Origin: Clostridiales bacterium
GTDB taxonomy: Bacteria; Bacillota; Clostridia; Lachnospirales; Cellulosilyticaceae
Assembly (NCBI GenBank): GCA_019418225.1
Contig: DYCF01000009.1
Span: 1-64,000 of the forward strand
Direction of reading: 5' to 3'
Length of the DNA stretch: 64,000 bases
Under the pieces are notes generated by a model. The model saw only the letters and a list, made by a program, of their open reading frames with translations, was not told the DNA's origin and did not search any database. Made by a program: the position numbers and the translations under genes. This document shows positions 50,395 to 59,400 of this stretch, piece by piece (the stretch's first letter is position 1; each line of letters begins with the position of its first letter).

Positions 50395-53040
50395 ATGAAA
50401 AACTACGGTTTAAATGAACTTAGAGAAATGTACTTAAAATTTTTTGAAAGCAAAAATCATCTTCGTGCAAAAAGCTTTCCATTAGTACCACAAAATGATA
50501 ACAGCTTATTATTGATCAATGCAGGTATGGCACCACTTAAGCCTTATTTCACTGGTCAAGAAGAGCCACCAAGAAGAAGAATGACGACATGTCAAAAATG
50601 TATTCGTACAGGTGATATTGAAAATGTAGGTAAAACAGCACGTCATGGTACGTTCTTCGAAATGCTTGGGAACTTCTCATTTGGCGATTATTTTAAAGAA
50701 GACGCTATTGAATGGGCTTGGGAATTCGTTACAAAACATCTTGAACTTCCAGTAGAAAGACTTTTTGTTTCTGTGTATGAAGAAGACAAAGAAACCGCTG
50801 AAATCTGGAAAAACAAAGTAGGTGTTGCAGAAGATCATATTGTATTCCTTGGTAAAGAAGATAACTTCTGGGAAGCTGGTATCGATGGACCATGTGGACC
50901 ATGTTCAGAAATCTACTTTGACCGTGGACCAGAGTATGGTTGCGATAGCCCAGACTGCAGCGTAGGTTGTGACTGTGACCGTTATATGGAATTCTGGAAC
51001 TTAGTATTTACACAATTCGAACGTCATGAAGATGGGACTTACACACCACTTGCACAAAAAAATATTGATACAGGTATGGGACTTGAAAGACTTGCAGCAA
51101 TGATGCAAGGTGTAGGTTCTATCTTTGATGTAGATACAGTTAAAGCAATTCGTGATCACGTATGTGCACTTGCAAATGTTAAATATGGTGAGGAATACAA
51201 AAAAGACGTATCAATCCGTGTTATTACTGATCACATCCGTTCAGTAACATTTATGGCTGCAGATGGTGTCCTACCATCAAATGAGGGCCGTGGCTATGTT
51301 ATGAGAAGACTTCTTAGACGTGCGGTTAGACACGCTAAATTATTAGGTATTCAAGGTTTATTCTTACAAGAACTTGTAAAAACTGTTGTCGAAAACTCTA
51401 AACATGAATATACAGAACTCGAAGATAAATTTGAATATATCGTTAAACTTCTTACAGTAGAAGAGAAAAACTTCAATGAAACAATTGACCGTGGTCTTAA
51501 TATCTTAAAAGGTCATATTGATGAAATGAAAGCTGAAGGAAAAACTGTATTAGATGGTAAGTCATGCTTCACACTTTCTGATACTTATGGTTTTCCTATT
51601 GATTTAACACGTGAGATCTTAGAAGAACAAGGACTTAGTGCTGATGAAGAAGGCTTTAAAATAGAAATGGATGCACAACGCCAAAAAGCACGTGATGCAC
51701 GTGGTGGTTCAAAATATATGGGTGCTGATGAAACAGTATTCAATAAAATGGACCCAGCTATGAAAACTAAATTTGTAGGTTACCATGAAACATCATTAGA
51801 AGGTACATTAGAAGTACTTGCAAATGATGAAGCACTTTTAGATTCAGCTCATGTTGGAGATGAAATTTATGTTGTTGTAAGTGAAACACCATTCTATGCT
51901 GAAAGTGGTGGTCAAGCAGGAGACCTTGGCACAATCACAACAGCTACAGGTAAAGGTCTTGTTACAAATACAACAAAAGTAATTGGTGGCAAGTTTGCTC
52001 ACCATGTAAAGGTAGTAGAGGGAACACTCGAAAAAGGTCAAAAAGCTACATTTGCAGTAGAAAATGCGACACGTATGGATGTTTCTCGTAACCATAGTGC
52101 AACTCACCTTTTACAAAAAGCCCTTCGTGAAGTAGTCGGTGGACATATTGAACAAGCTGGTTCTAATGTAACAAAAGATCGTTTACGTTTCGACTTCACA
52201 CACTTTGAAGCTTTAACACATGAGCAAATTGAAAAAGTAGAAGCTTTAGTAAACGAAAAAATCTTAGAAGGCTTAACTATTGAAGTTAAAGAAATGCCAA
52301 TTGACGAAGCTAGAAAATTAGGTGCAATGGCACTCTTTGGTGAAAAATACGGTCAAACTGTACGTGTTGTTAATATGGGGGGATACTCTATTGAATTCTG
52401 TGGCGGTACTCACCTTCAAAATACAGCAGCAATCGGTACATTTAAAATAATTTCTGAAACAGGTGTAGCAGCAGGTGTAAGACGTATTGAAGCTGTAACA
52501 GGTAGAGGTGCAATTGCTTACTATCAAGAAATGGAAAATAGCTTAAATGAAGTAGCTCATGTTGTAAAAGCTAAAAAAGCAGACGTTGTAAAACGTGTTG
52601 AAGCAATGGCACTTGAAGTGAAATCTCTTGAAAAAGAAAATGAAAAATTAAAATCTGAAATTGCTGCAAGTAAAGCTGGTTCATTATTAGACCAAGCAGA
52701 AACAATTGGTGCATTTAAAGTACTTGCAACTCAAGTTGATGGTTTAGATATGAATGCCCTTAAAAATATGGGAGATTCATTAAAAGATCAACTTGTATCT
52801 GGTATCGTTGTATTAATGAGTGCTTTAGATGATAAAGTAAATCTTGTAGTTATGGCAACACCTGATGCAGTAAGTGCAGGTGTACACTGTGGTAAGATTA
52901 TTTCTGAAACAGCAGTAGTAGTAGATGGAAAAGGTGGAGGCCGTCCAAATATGGCACAAGCTGGTGGTAAAAACACAGCAAAAATCAGTGAAGCACTAGA
53001 AACTGCTAAATCTGTTATCAAATCTCAAGTGAATGCTTAA
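50395..53040 (+). CDS. alaS: Alanyl-tRNA synthetase
   Basis: An 881-residue class II synthetase. The catalytic domain begins LNELREMYLKFFESKNHLRA and contains MTTCQKCIRTGDIENVGKTA and NFWEAGIDGPCGPCSEIYF. The editing domain has HSATHLLQKALREVVGGHIE and the zinc motif FCGGTHLQNTAAIG. The C-terminal C-Ala region (GKGGGRPNMAQAGG) closes the protein. It charges tRNA-Ala and is regulated by the T-box upstream. Normal length; AGGAGG precedes the ATG. Confidence 0.97.
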   Translation: MKNYGLNELREMYLKFFESKNHLRAKSFPLVPQNDNSLLLINAGMAPLKPYFTGQEEPPRRRMTTCQKCIRTGDIENVGKTARHGTFFEMLGNFSFGDYFKEDAIEWAWEFVTKHLELPVERLFVSVYEEDKETAEIWKNKVGVAEDHIVFLGKEDNFWEAGIDGPCGPCSEIYFDRGPEYGCDSPDCSVGCDCDRYMEFWNLVFTQFERHEDGTYTPLAQKNIDTGMGLERLAAMMQGVGSIFDVDTVKAIRDHVCALANVKYGEEYKKDVSIRVITDHIRSVTFMAADGVLPSNEGRGYVMRRLLRRAVRHAKLLGIQGLFLQELVKTVVENSKHEYTELEDKFEYIVKLLTVEEKNFNETIDRGLNILKGHIDEMKAEGKTVLDGKSCFTLSDTYGFPIDLTREILEEQGLSADEEGFKIEMDAQRQKARDARGGSKYMGADETVFNKMDPAMKTKFVGYHETSLEGTLEVLANDEALLDSAHVGDEIYVVVSETPFYAESGGQAGDLGTITTATGKGLVTNTTKVIGGKFAHHVKVVEGTLEKGQKATFAVENATRMDVSRNHSATHLLQKALREVVGGHIEQAGSNVTKDRLRFDFTHFEALTHEQIEKVEALVNEKILEGLTIEVKEMPIDEARKLGAMALFGEKYGQTVRVVNMGGYSIEFCGGTHLQNTAAIGTFKIISETGVAAGVRRIEAVTGRGAIAYYQEMENSLNEVAHVVKAKKADVVKRVEAMALEVKSLEKENEKLKSEIAASKAGSLLDQAETIGAFKVLATQVDGLDMNALKNMGDSLKDQLVSGIVVLMSALDDKVNLVVMATPDAVSAGVHCGKIISETAVVVDGKGGGRPNMAQAGGKNTAKISEALETAKSVIKSQVNA

Positions 53041-53078
53041 AAAATCTTAAATTTTAGCATAAAATTTTTGAGAAACAC

Positions 53079-53107
53079 TTGACGAATAACCTAAACTACT
53101 CTATAAT
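53079..53107 (+). promoter_or_regulatory. rpsU promoter
   Basis: TTGACG (53079-53084), 17-bp spacer, TATAAT (53102-53107). A strong vegetative promoter about 75 bases before the rpsU start. Confidence 0.85.
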
Positions 53108-53182
53108 TTAACGTAGTGCTTTAATCTTTTCTCCGTACAAATGCATAAAGCACGACATCGCACCGGAGGGAGGGAAAAAGAA

Positions 53183-53362
53183 ATGTCAGAGGTTACAGTT
53201 CGCGAAAATGAATCATTAGATAGCGCTCTTCGTAGATTTAAAAGAAACTGTGCGAAAGCAGGTATCATGCAAGAAATCCGCAAAAGAGAACACTATGAAA
53301 AACCAAGTGTAAAACGTAAAAAGAAATCAGAAGCAGCACGTAAAAAGAATAAACAATACTAA
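53183..53362 (+). CDS. rpsU: 30S ribosomal protein S21
   Basis: A 59-residue basic protein from the ATG at 53183, behind GGAGGGAGGG: SEVTVRENESLDSALRRFKR and NCAKAGIMQEIRKREHYEKP are the S21 signature, with a Lys/Arg-rich C-terminus. An in-frame start at 53141 would add 14 residues not found in S21. A strong terminator separates it from yqeY, the usual neighbour. Confidence 0.96.
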   Translation: MSEVTVRENESLDSALRRFKRNCAKAGIMQEIRKREHYEKPSVKRKKKSEAARKKNKQY

Positions 53363-53388
53363 TTGAAATTCTTTAACTATAATTATTT

Positions 53389-53427
53389 CAAGTTTCTATA
53401 GGCCACTAGGCCTATAGAACTTGTTTT
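53389..53427 (+). terminator. Hairpin between rpsU and yqeY
   Basis: A 15-bp stem with one bulged base (CAAGTTTCTATAGGCC pairing with GGCCTATAGAACTTG, loop ACTA) followed by TTTTAAA. It probably attenuates transcription from rpsU into yqeY. Confidence 0.75.
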
Positions 53428-53442
53428 AAAGGATGATGCTAA

Positions 53443-53916
53443 ATGTCTTTAAAAGAACAACTTCTTTCAGATATGAAGGAAGCCATGAAAGAAAAAGATA
53501 TACTTCGCAAGAATACAGTCCAAAGTGTACGTGGTGCAATTCTTCAAAAAGAAAAGGACTCACACGAGGATGTAGATGAAGAACAAATTCTTGATATTAT
53601 TATGCAAGAAATCAAGAAACGTAAAGATGCACTTGCTGATTTCGAAAAAGGAAATCGTCCAGATTTAGTAGCAGATGCTCAAGCTGAGATTGCAGTTCTC
53701 CAAGGATACCTACCTAAGCAACTTTCGGATGAAGAGCTATCTACGATCATTCGTGAGATAATCGAACAAGTCGGTGCCACATCTATGAAGGATATGGGAA
53801 AGGATATGGGAAAGGATATGGGAAAGGTTATGGGTATTGCCACAGCGAAAGTTAAAGGCAAAGCTGATAACGGGAAAGTAAGTAGCATTGTTAAGCAATG
53901 TTTGATGAATCAATAA
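53443..53916 (+). CDS. yqeY: GatB/YqeY domain protein
   Basis: A 157-residue YqeY protein: SLKEQLLSDMKEAMKEKDIL, then KKRKDALADFEKGNRPDLV and LQGYLPKQLSDEELSTIIRE. The C-terminal helical domain resembles the tail of GatB and may contact tRNA; function unknown. It contains a short tandem repeat KDMG x3 (12-bp units, 53791-53826), where relatives usually have one, so the repeat seems to have expanded. A strong terminator follows. Confidence 0.9.
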   Translation: MSLKEQLLSDMKEAMKEKDILRKNTVQSVRGAILQKEKDSHEDVDEEQILDIIMQEIKKRKDALADFEKGNRPDLVADAQAEIAVLQGYLPKQLSDEELSTIIREIIEQVGATSMKDMGKDMGKDMGKVMGIATAKVKGKADNGKVSSIVKQCLMNQ

Positions 53917-53975
53917 AATATGTAAGCTTGTTGAAGGGTGTTCAGTTAATGACATCCTTTATTTGCGTTTATAAG

Positions 53976-54034
53976 AAGAATGTATTAAGTGCTGGTATAA
54001 AAAACTCTACAAGTGCTTAATACATTCTTTTTTA
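53976..54034 (+). terminator. Terminator of yqeY
   Basis: AAGAATGTATTAAG (53976-53989) pairs perfectly with CTTAATACATTCTT (54016-54029), followed by TTTTT. It ends directly before the jet promoter, so the jet operon starts as an isolated unit. Confidence 0.85.
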
Positions 54035-54063
54035 TTGTAGTTTGAACAAATGTTCGGTATAAT
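54035..54063 (+). promoter_or_regulatory. jet operon promoter with a LexA box
   Basis: The -35 TTGTAG (54035-54040) and -10 TATAAT (54058-54063) are 17 bp apart. Between them lies TGAACAAATGTTCG (54043-54056), matching 13 of 14 positions of the Bacillus-type LexA consensus CGAACRNRYGTTYG and better than the box at lexA itself. LexA bound here would occlude RNA polymerase. Confidence 0.85.
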
Positions 54064-54153
54064 AGGTGTTAACATATTTGATATTATAACTAATAAATAT
54101 TTCATCCCACAAGAACATCTAAATTTAGAAATTTTACAAAAGGAAGAAGTACG

Positions 54154-55710
54154 ATGGAATTTGAAAAACAAATTGAACGTATTATAACTGATTTACCAAT
54201 ACGCCAAGAAAACCTTGCAAAATATATGCCTTTCTTTGAACTTTATGCACTTAATAAACGCTCAGATAAATATAACAACTTAGATATGGGACTTTTAACA
54301 TTAGGGTTATTATCTTATTTATTATATGAGGGGCATTTAAAGGATCGGGGTATAACCTTTGAAGAATTAGAGGTATTTATTCAGAAGTTAGTTGCTGAAA
54401 GCTATAAGGTCACTTATACAGCTGAAGAATTAACTAACCTTACACGTTATGTTTTAGATAAATTACAAAATGGTGGTAGTCCATTTTCGTATCAATATTA
54501 TAATCAAGTACTTTCTGATACCCAAGAAACTAAATTACGTTATATTAGCTATAAAAGAGATAGTCGACTTGAAAAAAACTTCTATCGTTTAACAAGCACA
54601 GGAATTGATTTCTTACTACAAACAAAAGAATTTGGAGAAGAAAGTAAAATTAGCATTCAGCTTATCTTACTACGTAAACTTGTAGATAGTGAAGATTTTG
54701 GAAGTGCCCTTAATACTTTAGAAAATATTAATATTGAGATTAAAAAAGAAGCCAAACGTAAAGGTGAAATCTTAGAAGAGCTCAGTTATGGTTTTACAGA
54801 AGGCTATGAAAATTATACTAAGTGTGTACGTAAGCGTTTAGAAGATGAGCAATCTCTCTTTAAAGAGACCTTATCTTATTTAAATGGTTTAGAATTTGAA
54901 TACCTCTATCAAATTGAACCAGTTCAAATGACGGCTAAAGAACAGCGTTTTAAAAGTTTTATCATTGATATGAAAATGGCACTTACTGAAACTGTAGAAC
55001 TACATAGTCTTTTGTTAGATGCTGTCGTAGATCTAAGGCAGAAGGCTGAGGAAATGTTGCTTATGCGTCGTAAAACTATTTTTAAAGAGAATTTTAGCTT
55101 TCAGCACTATTTAGAAAGTGCACTTCGCAAAGATGATGTAAGAGGGCTTAAAATAGCTATAGATAGTTTGTTTAATATTCATCTTCCGAAAAGTTTTGCA
55201 CCTACACGCATTGATCATCTTTTACTTTTAAAAGAAACGATTGATGAGGATAAGGAAATACTAGATCATTCTAATCAAGATACTATCCATGTAGAAACGT
55301 TAGATCAACAAGTAGAAAGTCGTTTATGTTTTAATTATGAATTAATGCTTAGAGAATTGCTGCTTATTGTGAAGGAAAAGAAACAAGTTTCTTTAAGAGA
55401 ATATTTAAAAGCTTTAAAAGAGCGCTATGGTGAAAAAGTATATGAAAACTATGATTTAGCGCCATTTCTTTTAACACTTACCCAAAATAAAGGAGGAAGT
55501 AAGGGAGCTAAGTGCTTTGAATTTAAAAATCTTTCTAGAAAAGATTTAAAAATGCCTGATTTGGAATGGGTTTATTATAAAATCATTTCAGAAACAGAGA
55601 GTTTAGCTTGCTTTAAGGAAACTTCTTTTCATGTAGAAGTACTACGTGGTGAATATATTCAAGAAGGGCCACTAGAAATAACAAATTGTAACTATTATAC
55701 AACGAGGTAA
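54154..55710 (+). CDS. jetA: JetA-like (MksF/kleisin-type) subunit of a Wadjet-like SMC complex
   Basis: A 518-residue protein of the JetA (DUF5716) type. It begins FEKQIERIITDLPIRQENLA and has N-terminal winged-helix regions (LDMGLLTLGLLSYLLYEGHL), a long helical middle (LRKLVDSEDFGSALNTLENI) and a C-terminal winged helix (LLIVKEKKQVSLREYLKALK). By analogy with MukF/MksF it would be the kleisin that bridges the SMC heads. It is the first gene of a LexA-boxed operon, with the next gene three bases away. Confidence 0.8.
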   Translation: MEFEKQIERIITDLPIRQENLAKYMPFFELYALNKRSDKYNNLDMGLLTLGLLSYLLYEGHLKDRGITFEELEVFIQKLVAESYKVTYTAEELTNLTRYVLDKLQNGGSPFSYQYYNQVLSDTQETKLRYISYKRDSRLEKNFYRLTSTGIDFLLQTKEFGEESKISIQLILLRKLVDSEDFGSALNTLENINIEIKKEAKRKGEILEELSYGFTEGYENYTKCVRKRLEDEQSLFKETLSYLNGLEFEYLYQIEPVQMTAKEQRFKSFIIDMKMALTETVELHSLLLDAVVDLRQKAEEMLLMRRKTIFKENFSFQHYLESALRKDDVRGLKIAIDSLFNIHLPKSFAPTRIDHLLLLKETIDEDKEILDHSNQDTIHVETLDQQVESRLCFNYELMLRELLLIVKEKKQVSLREYLKALKERYGEKVYENYDLAPFLLTLTQNKGGSKGAKCFEFKNLSRKDLKMPDLEWVYYKIISETESLACFKETSFHVEVLRGEYIQEGPLEITNCNYYTTR

Positions 55711-55713
55711 ACT

Positions 55714-56442
55714 ATGACTTATAAAGAACAACTACAATCTGCTTTACGTATTACCAATCTGCTGCTTCAAAATAAGCCTATTGGGATTATAAGCGAATAT
55801 GATTTATATACGCTTTATATAAGTGATATGACCGTTCAAGAATTGGTCTATACCATATTAGAAAGCTACGGTGTAACACTTATTGAATATAAAAAATCAC
55901 TTTATGTTTCACCAGGTATTGATAATGTACTCTTTGGTTATAAAAACGAAGAGTTGCGTAATATGATGAATTTAGAAACAAACAAAGAGCTCTATTTATG
56001 CTATTTTATCATGTACTCTGTAATGACAATCTTTTATAAAGAAAGTAGTTTCGCAACTTATAAAGATTATATTACAAGTACAGAAGTGGTCGATCGTGTG
56101 ACAGCAACCTTGGAAGCCTTTACAGTAGAAGAGATTTCAAAGGAAGAATCGTTTGCTTTTAGTACACTTAAAACTTTCTGGGAAGATTTAACACAAATAA
56201 GCTTACATCAGACAGAAGAAAATTTAGAAAGTCTTAGAAGAACAAATTCACAGTTTTTCTTTGTAACAAGAAGTTTACACTTTTTAACAATGCAAAATTT
56301 ATTGGTTAAAAATGAAAAAGAACGTAATTATATGCCAACAGAGAAGTTTAAAGCACTGATTGCTAACTATTTTGATAATAGAGATGTAAAAAATGCACTT
56401 ATGCATTATAGCGAAACATTACTTCAGAGAGGAGACAGCTAA
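55714..56442 (+). CDS. jetB: JetB-like (MksE/KITE-type) subunit
   Basis: A 242-residue protein of the DUF6063/JetB type: EQLQSALRITNLLLQNKPIG, then LVYTILESYGVTLIEYKKSL and FVTRSLHFLTMQNLLVKNEK, a tandem winged-helix pattern as in MukE/MksE. It would bind the kleisin and DNA within the SMC complex. The spacing to both neighbours is three or fewer bases, implying a fixed stoichiometry. Confidence 0.8.
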   Translation: MTYKEQLQSALRITNLLLQNKPIGIISEYDLYTLYISDMTVQELVYTILESYGVTLIEYKKSLYVSPGIDNVLFGYKNEELRNMMNLETNKELYLCYFIMYSVMTIFYKESSFATYKDYITSTEVVDRVTATLEAFTVEEISKEESFAFSTLKTFWEDLTQISLHQTEENLESLRRTNSQFFFVTRSLHFLTMQNLLVKNEKERNYMPTEKFKALIANYFDNRDVKNALMHYSETLLQRGDS

Positions 56443-56444
56443 AG

Positions 56445-59400
56445 ATGCCAGATATTAATCGTACCCGACTTGTCAACACCAAGTACAATGATGGAAATAA
56501 CTATTACGAAGATTTTGTTTTAAAATTAGGTGGTGCCCATACACTTATTGATATGATTAACGGACTTGGAAAAACATTTTTCTTACAATGTATGGCGCAA
56601 CCTATGCTACCTAATGCAAAATTTAAACAGGAGTTTCCTATTTCTCTTTTATTTGATAAAAATAATAACAATAATACCATTCATTCTTTAGTAGAATGGC
56701 GTTTAGATGAAGGTAGTGCCTATAAATATGCACTAGTAGGTTTTTGTGCTTATAAAAAAGAAACAGGGGATAAAACCTTAGAAGGATTTGTAGATGAGGA
56801 AAATCAGGGTGAGTTTGGTACGTTTTTATATATTTGTTACTATAATACGCCAAATGCTTATGATATTGAGTCGTTACCACTTGTTACCTATAAAGATGAT
56901 GGAACTAGGAAAGTTATGAATTATAAGGAGCTAGAGAAGTACTTAAAAACACTTCAAGGAACGCCTCTTAAAGATTATGCCATAGTAATTAACCGTACAA
57001 AAAAGGACCATCTTAAGGAACTCGCAAAGCTTAATATAAACAGTGTGGAATGGAAACATCTTATGGGAATCAATGCGAGTGAAGCTAATGCTGAAAAGTA
57101 CTTAAGATCATATACAACTGCTAGTAGCTTTATCCAAGATTTCTTAATTCCAACGATTGAAGAAAGCTATCGCTTACGTCACGAAATGGATTATCAAACA
57201 GAAGAAAATCGTGCGAAAACACTTCTACAACTTCGACAAACCTTGGTGACCTTACAACAAAAAGAAGCCCTAGAAGAAGAGTATCTCTATATTGAAAATG
57301 CTTGTGAAGCTATTTTTGAGCAATTAGGTATATTAGAGATACACTTTCGTGAAAAGACTAATCTCCTTAAACGTTTAAGCGTCCTTAACCAAACAATTAA
57401 AATAGCTAAGAAAAATAGTACTCTTGAAAAAGAAATTTTAAATCAAGAACTAACAAGAATTCAAACAGCCATTCAATCCTGTGAAGAGAAGACAAGGCAG
57501 CTGGAAATTACAGAACGTGCTTATGGGATTAAAGAAGCTGTAGAAGCTTTAGCAGAACTTGAACGCTTAGCCAATGTTTCTAAACAAGAAATGCTAGATA
57601 AGGAAAATGCGATTCATGCGTTAGAAGATAAAGTAACTTATTATGAAGGTGAAAAACTTTATAGAGAATATTTAACCTATAGTGAAAAGAAAGCTTTAAA
57701 AGAAGAAGAACGTGAAGCACGTTCTAAGGAACATAGTGAACTTGTAGCAGATTATAGCTATTGGGCAAACGTTTATGGTAATCGTCTTTTAACAAAATTT
57801 GAAAGTCAGGAAAATGAAGAACAAACTGCAAAGGCTGAACTTGATACGCTTAAAAAGTTAAAAGATGAGCTAAATCTAAAGCAAGAACGTTTAAAAACTG
57901 AACAGCACTATTATAAGACACAACTTGAAGAAAAACAAATAGCTCTTGCAAATGAAAAAGAAATACTTAGTTTACTTCAAAAACAATTTAAACATTTAAC
58001 TAAAGAGCAACTTAAGGAGCATCTCAATACAGATAAAAACACATATGAGGCCCTTCAAAAAGAAATTGCTTTACTTCAAGAAGAACTTAAACGTGTGGAT
58101 ACACTTCAAAATGAAAACTATGTAAGGCATTCTTTGTTAGTATCTAAACATGATCATGTGAAAGAAAAAATTACTGATCTTGAGGAAAAGGTTCATGAAG
58201 CCAATAAAGCACAAATCGAAATTGAGCGATTGAGAGATACTTATCATACTTATGAGCTGCTAACTTACTTTAATCAAACACTTACAAACCTTCGTACAAC
58301 TATAGCTAAGAAGAACTTAAAGCTAGAAGAGCTTCAAAAGAAGCAGGAGGCAATTATAGAAGATAAAGGCATAAATCTTTCTAAATCTGCTATAGGTCAA
58401 TTCGAACGCATTAAAGATGTTTATCCTTCAGCTATTTTGGGGTTAACCTTTTTAGAAGGTCAAAGTTTAGAAGCTAAAGAACGTTTGCTAAAGCAAACTA
58501 ATTTATTGCCTTATAGTATTTTAGTAGATCATCTAGATTTTCAAAAGCTTTGCTTAGATATAGACTTAATGCGTGATTTAGAAGATGAACTCTTGCCTAT
58601 TATTGACCGTCAAGCCCTTTTAAGTGAACAACCGTTTAGTATAGCGGGACTTACTTTTACAGCCAAGGATTACGAATTCTTTATGAATGTACAACTGAAA
58701 GAAAAAGTACTAAAAAAACTAAAAAAAGAAGAACTTCGTTACATTCAGGAGCTTAAAGACTTTGAAGGTCAAATTGAAGTCTTAGAACAGCATAGAAGTC
58801 TCTATATGGAACTTATGCGCGCTTTCCCCGCAGATAAGATTAAAGTCCAAGAGTCTATGTTGACTGAAGCAAACGGTGAAAAGGCAAATCTAATACTGCT
58901 ACTAGATGCTTCAGAATTAGAACGCACCCAACTCAGTCATCAAAAGGAAACTTTGACTTCTAAATTAGAAACCTCACTTGCAAAAGGGGCTGTTTTAGAA
59001 GATGAGATTAAATCTTTAGAAAAAGAATGGGAATCTCTACTTACCTGGGAAGTTCATGAGGAGACACGTATACAATTAAGTGAAATTGTGCACACACTAG
59101 AAGTAACGTGTGCACAATTATACTTAGAATTAGAAAATTTAACACTTGAACTGAATGTTTTAGAAAGTAAATATTTAGAAGCCGACCGTTTGCATCGTGT
59201 TTTATTTGAAGGGCTCATTAAACTTCGTATGCAGTTAAGTGCTTTTAAATTTGAAATTGAAAAAGCTACCAAGTATGATGAACCAACCATTTCTTTTGAG
59301 GAAGTTCATGCAAAATATGCTTTTTATGAAAAACGTCTTACAGAAGAAGCGGGTGATGTAAAACTCCTAGATGCGGTAATCAAAGAACTTACTGATGCCA

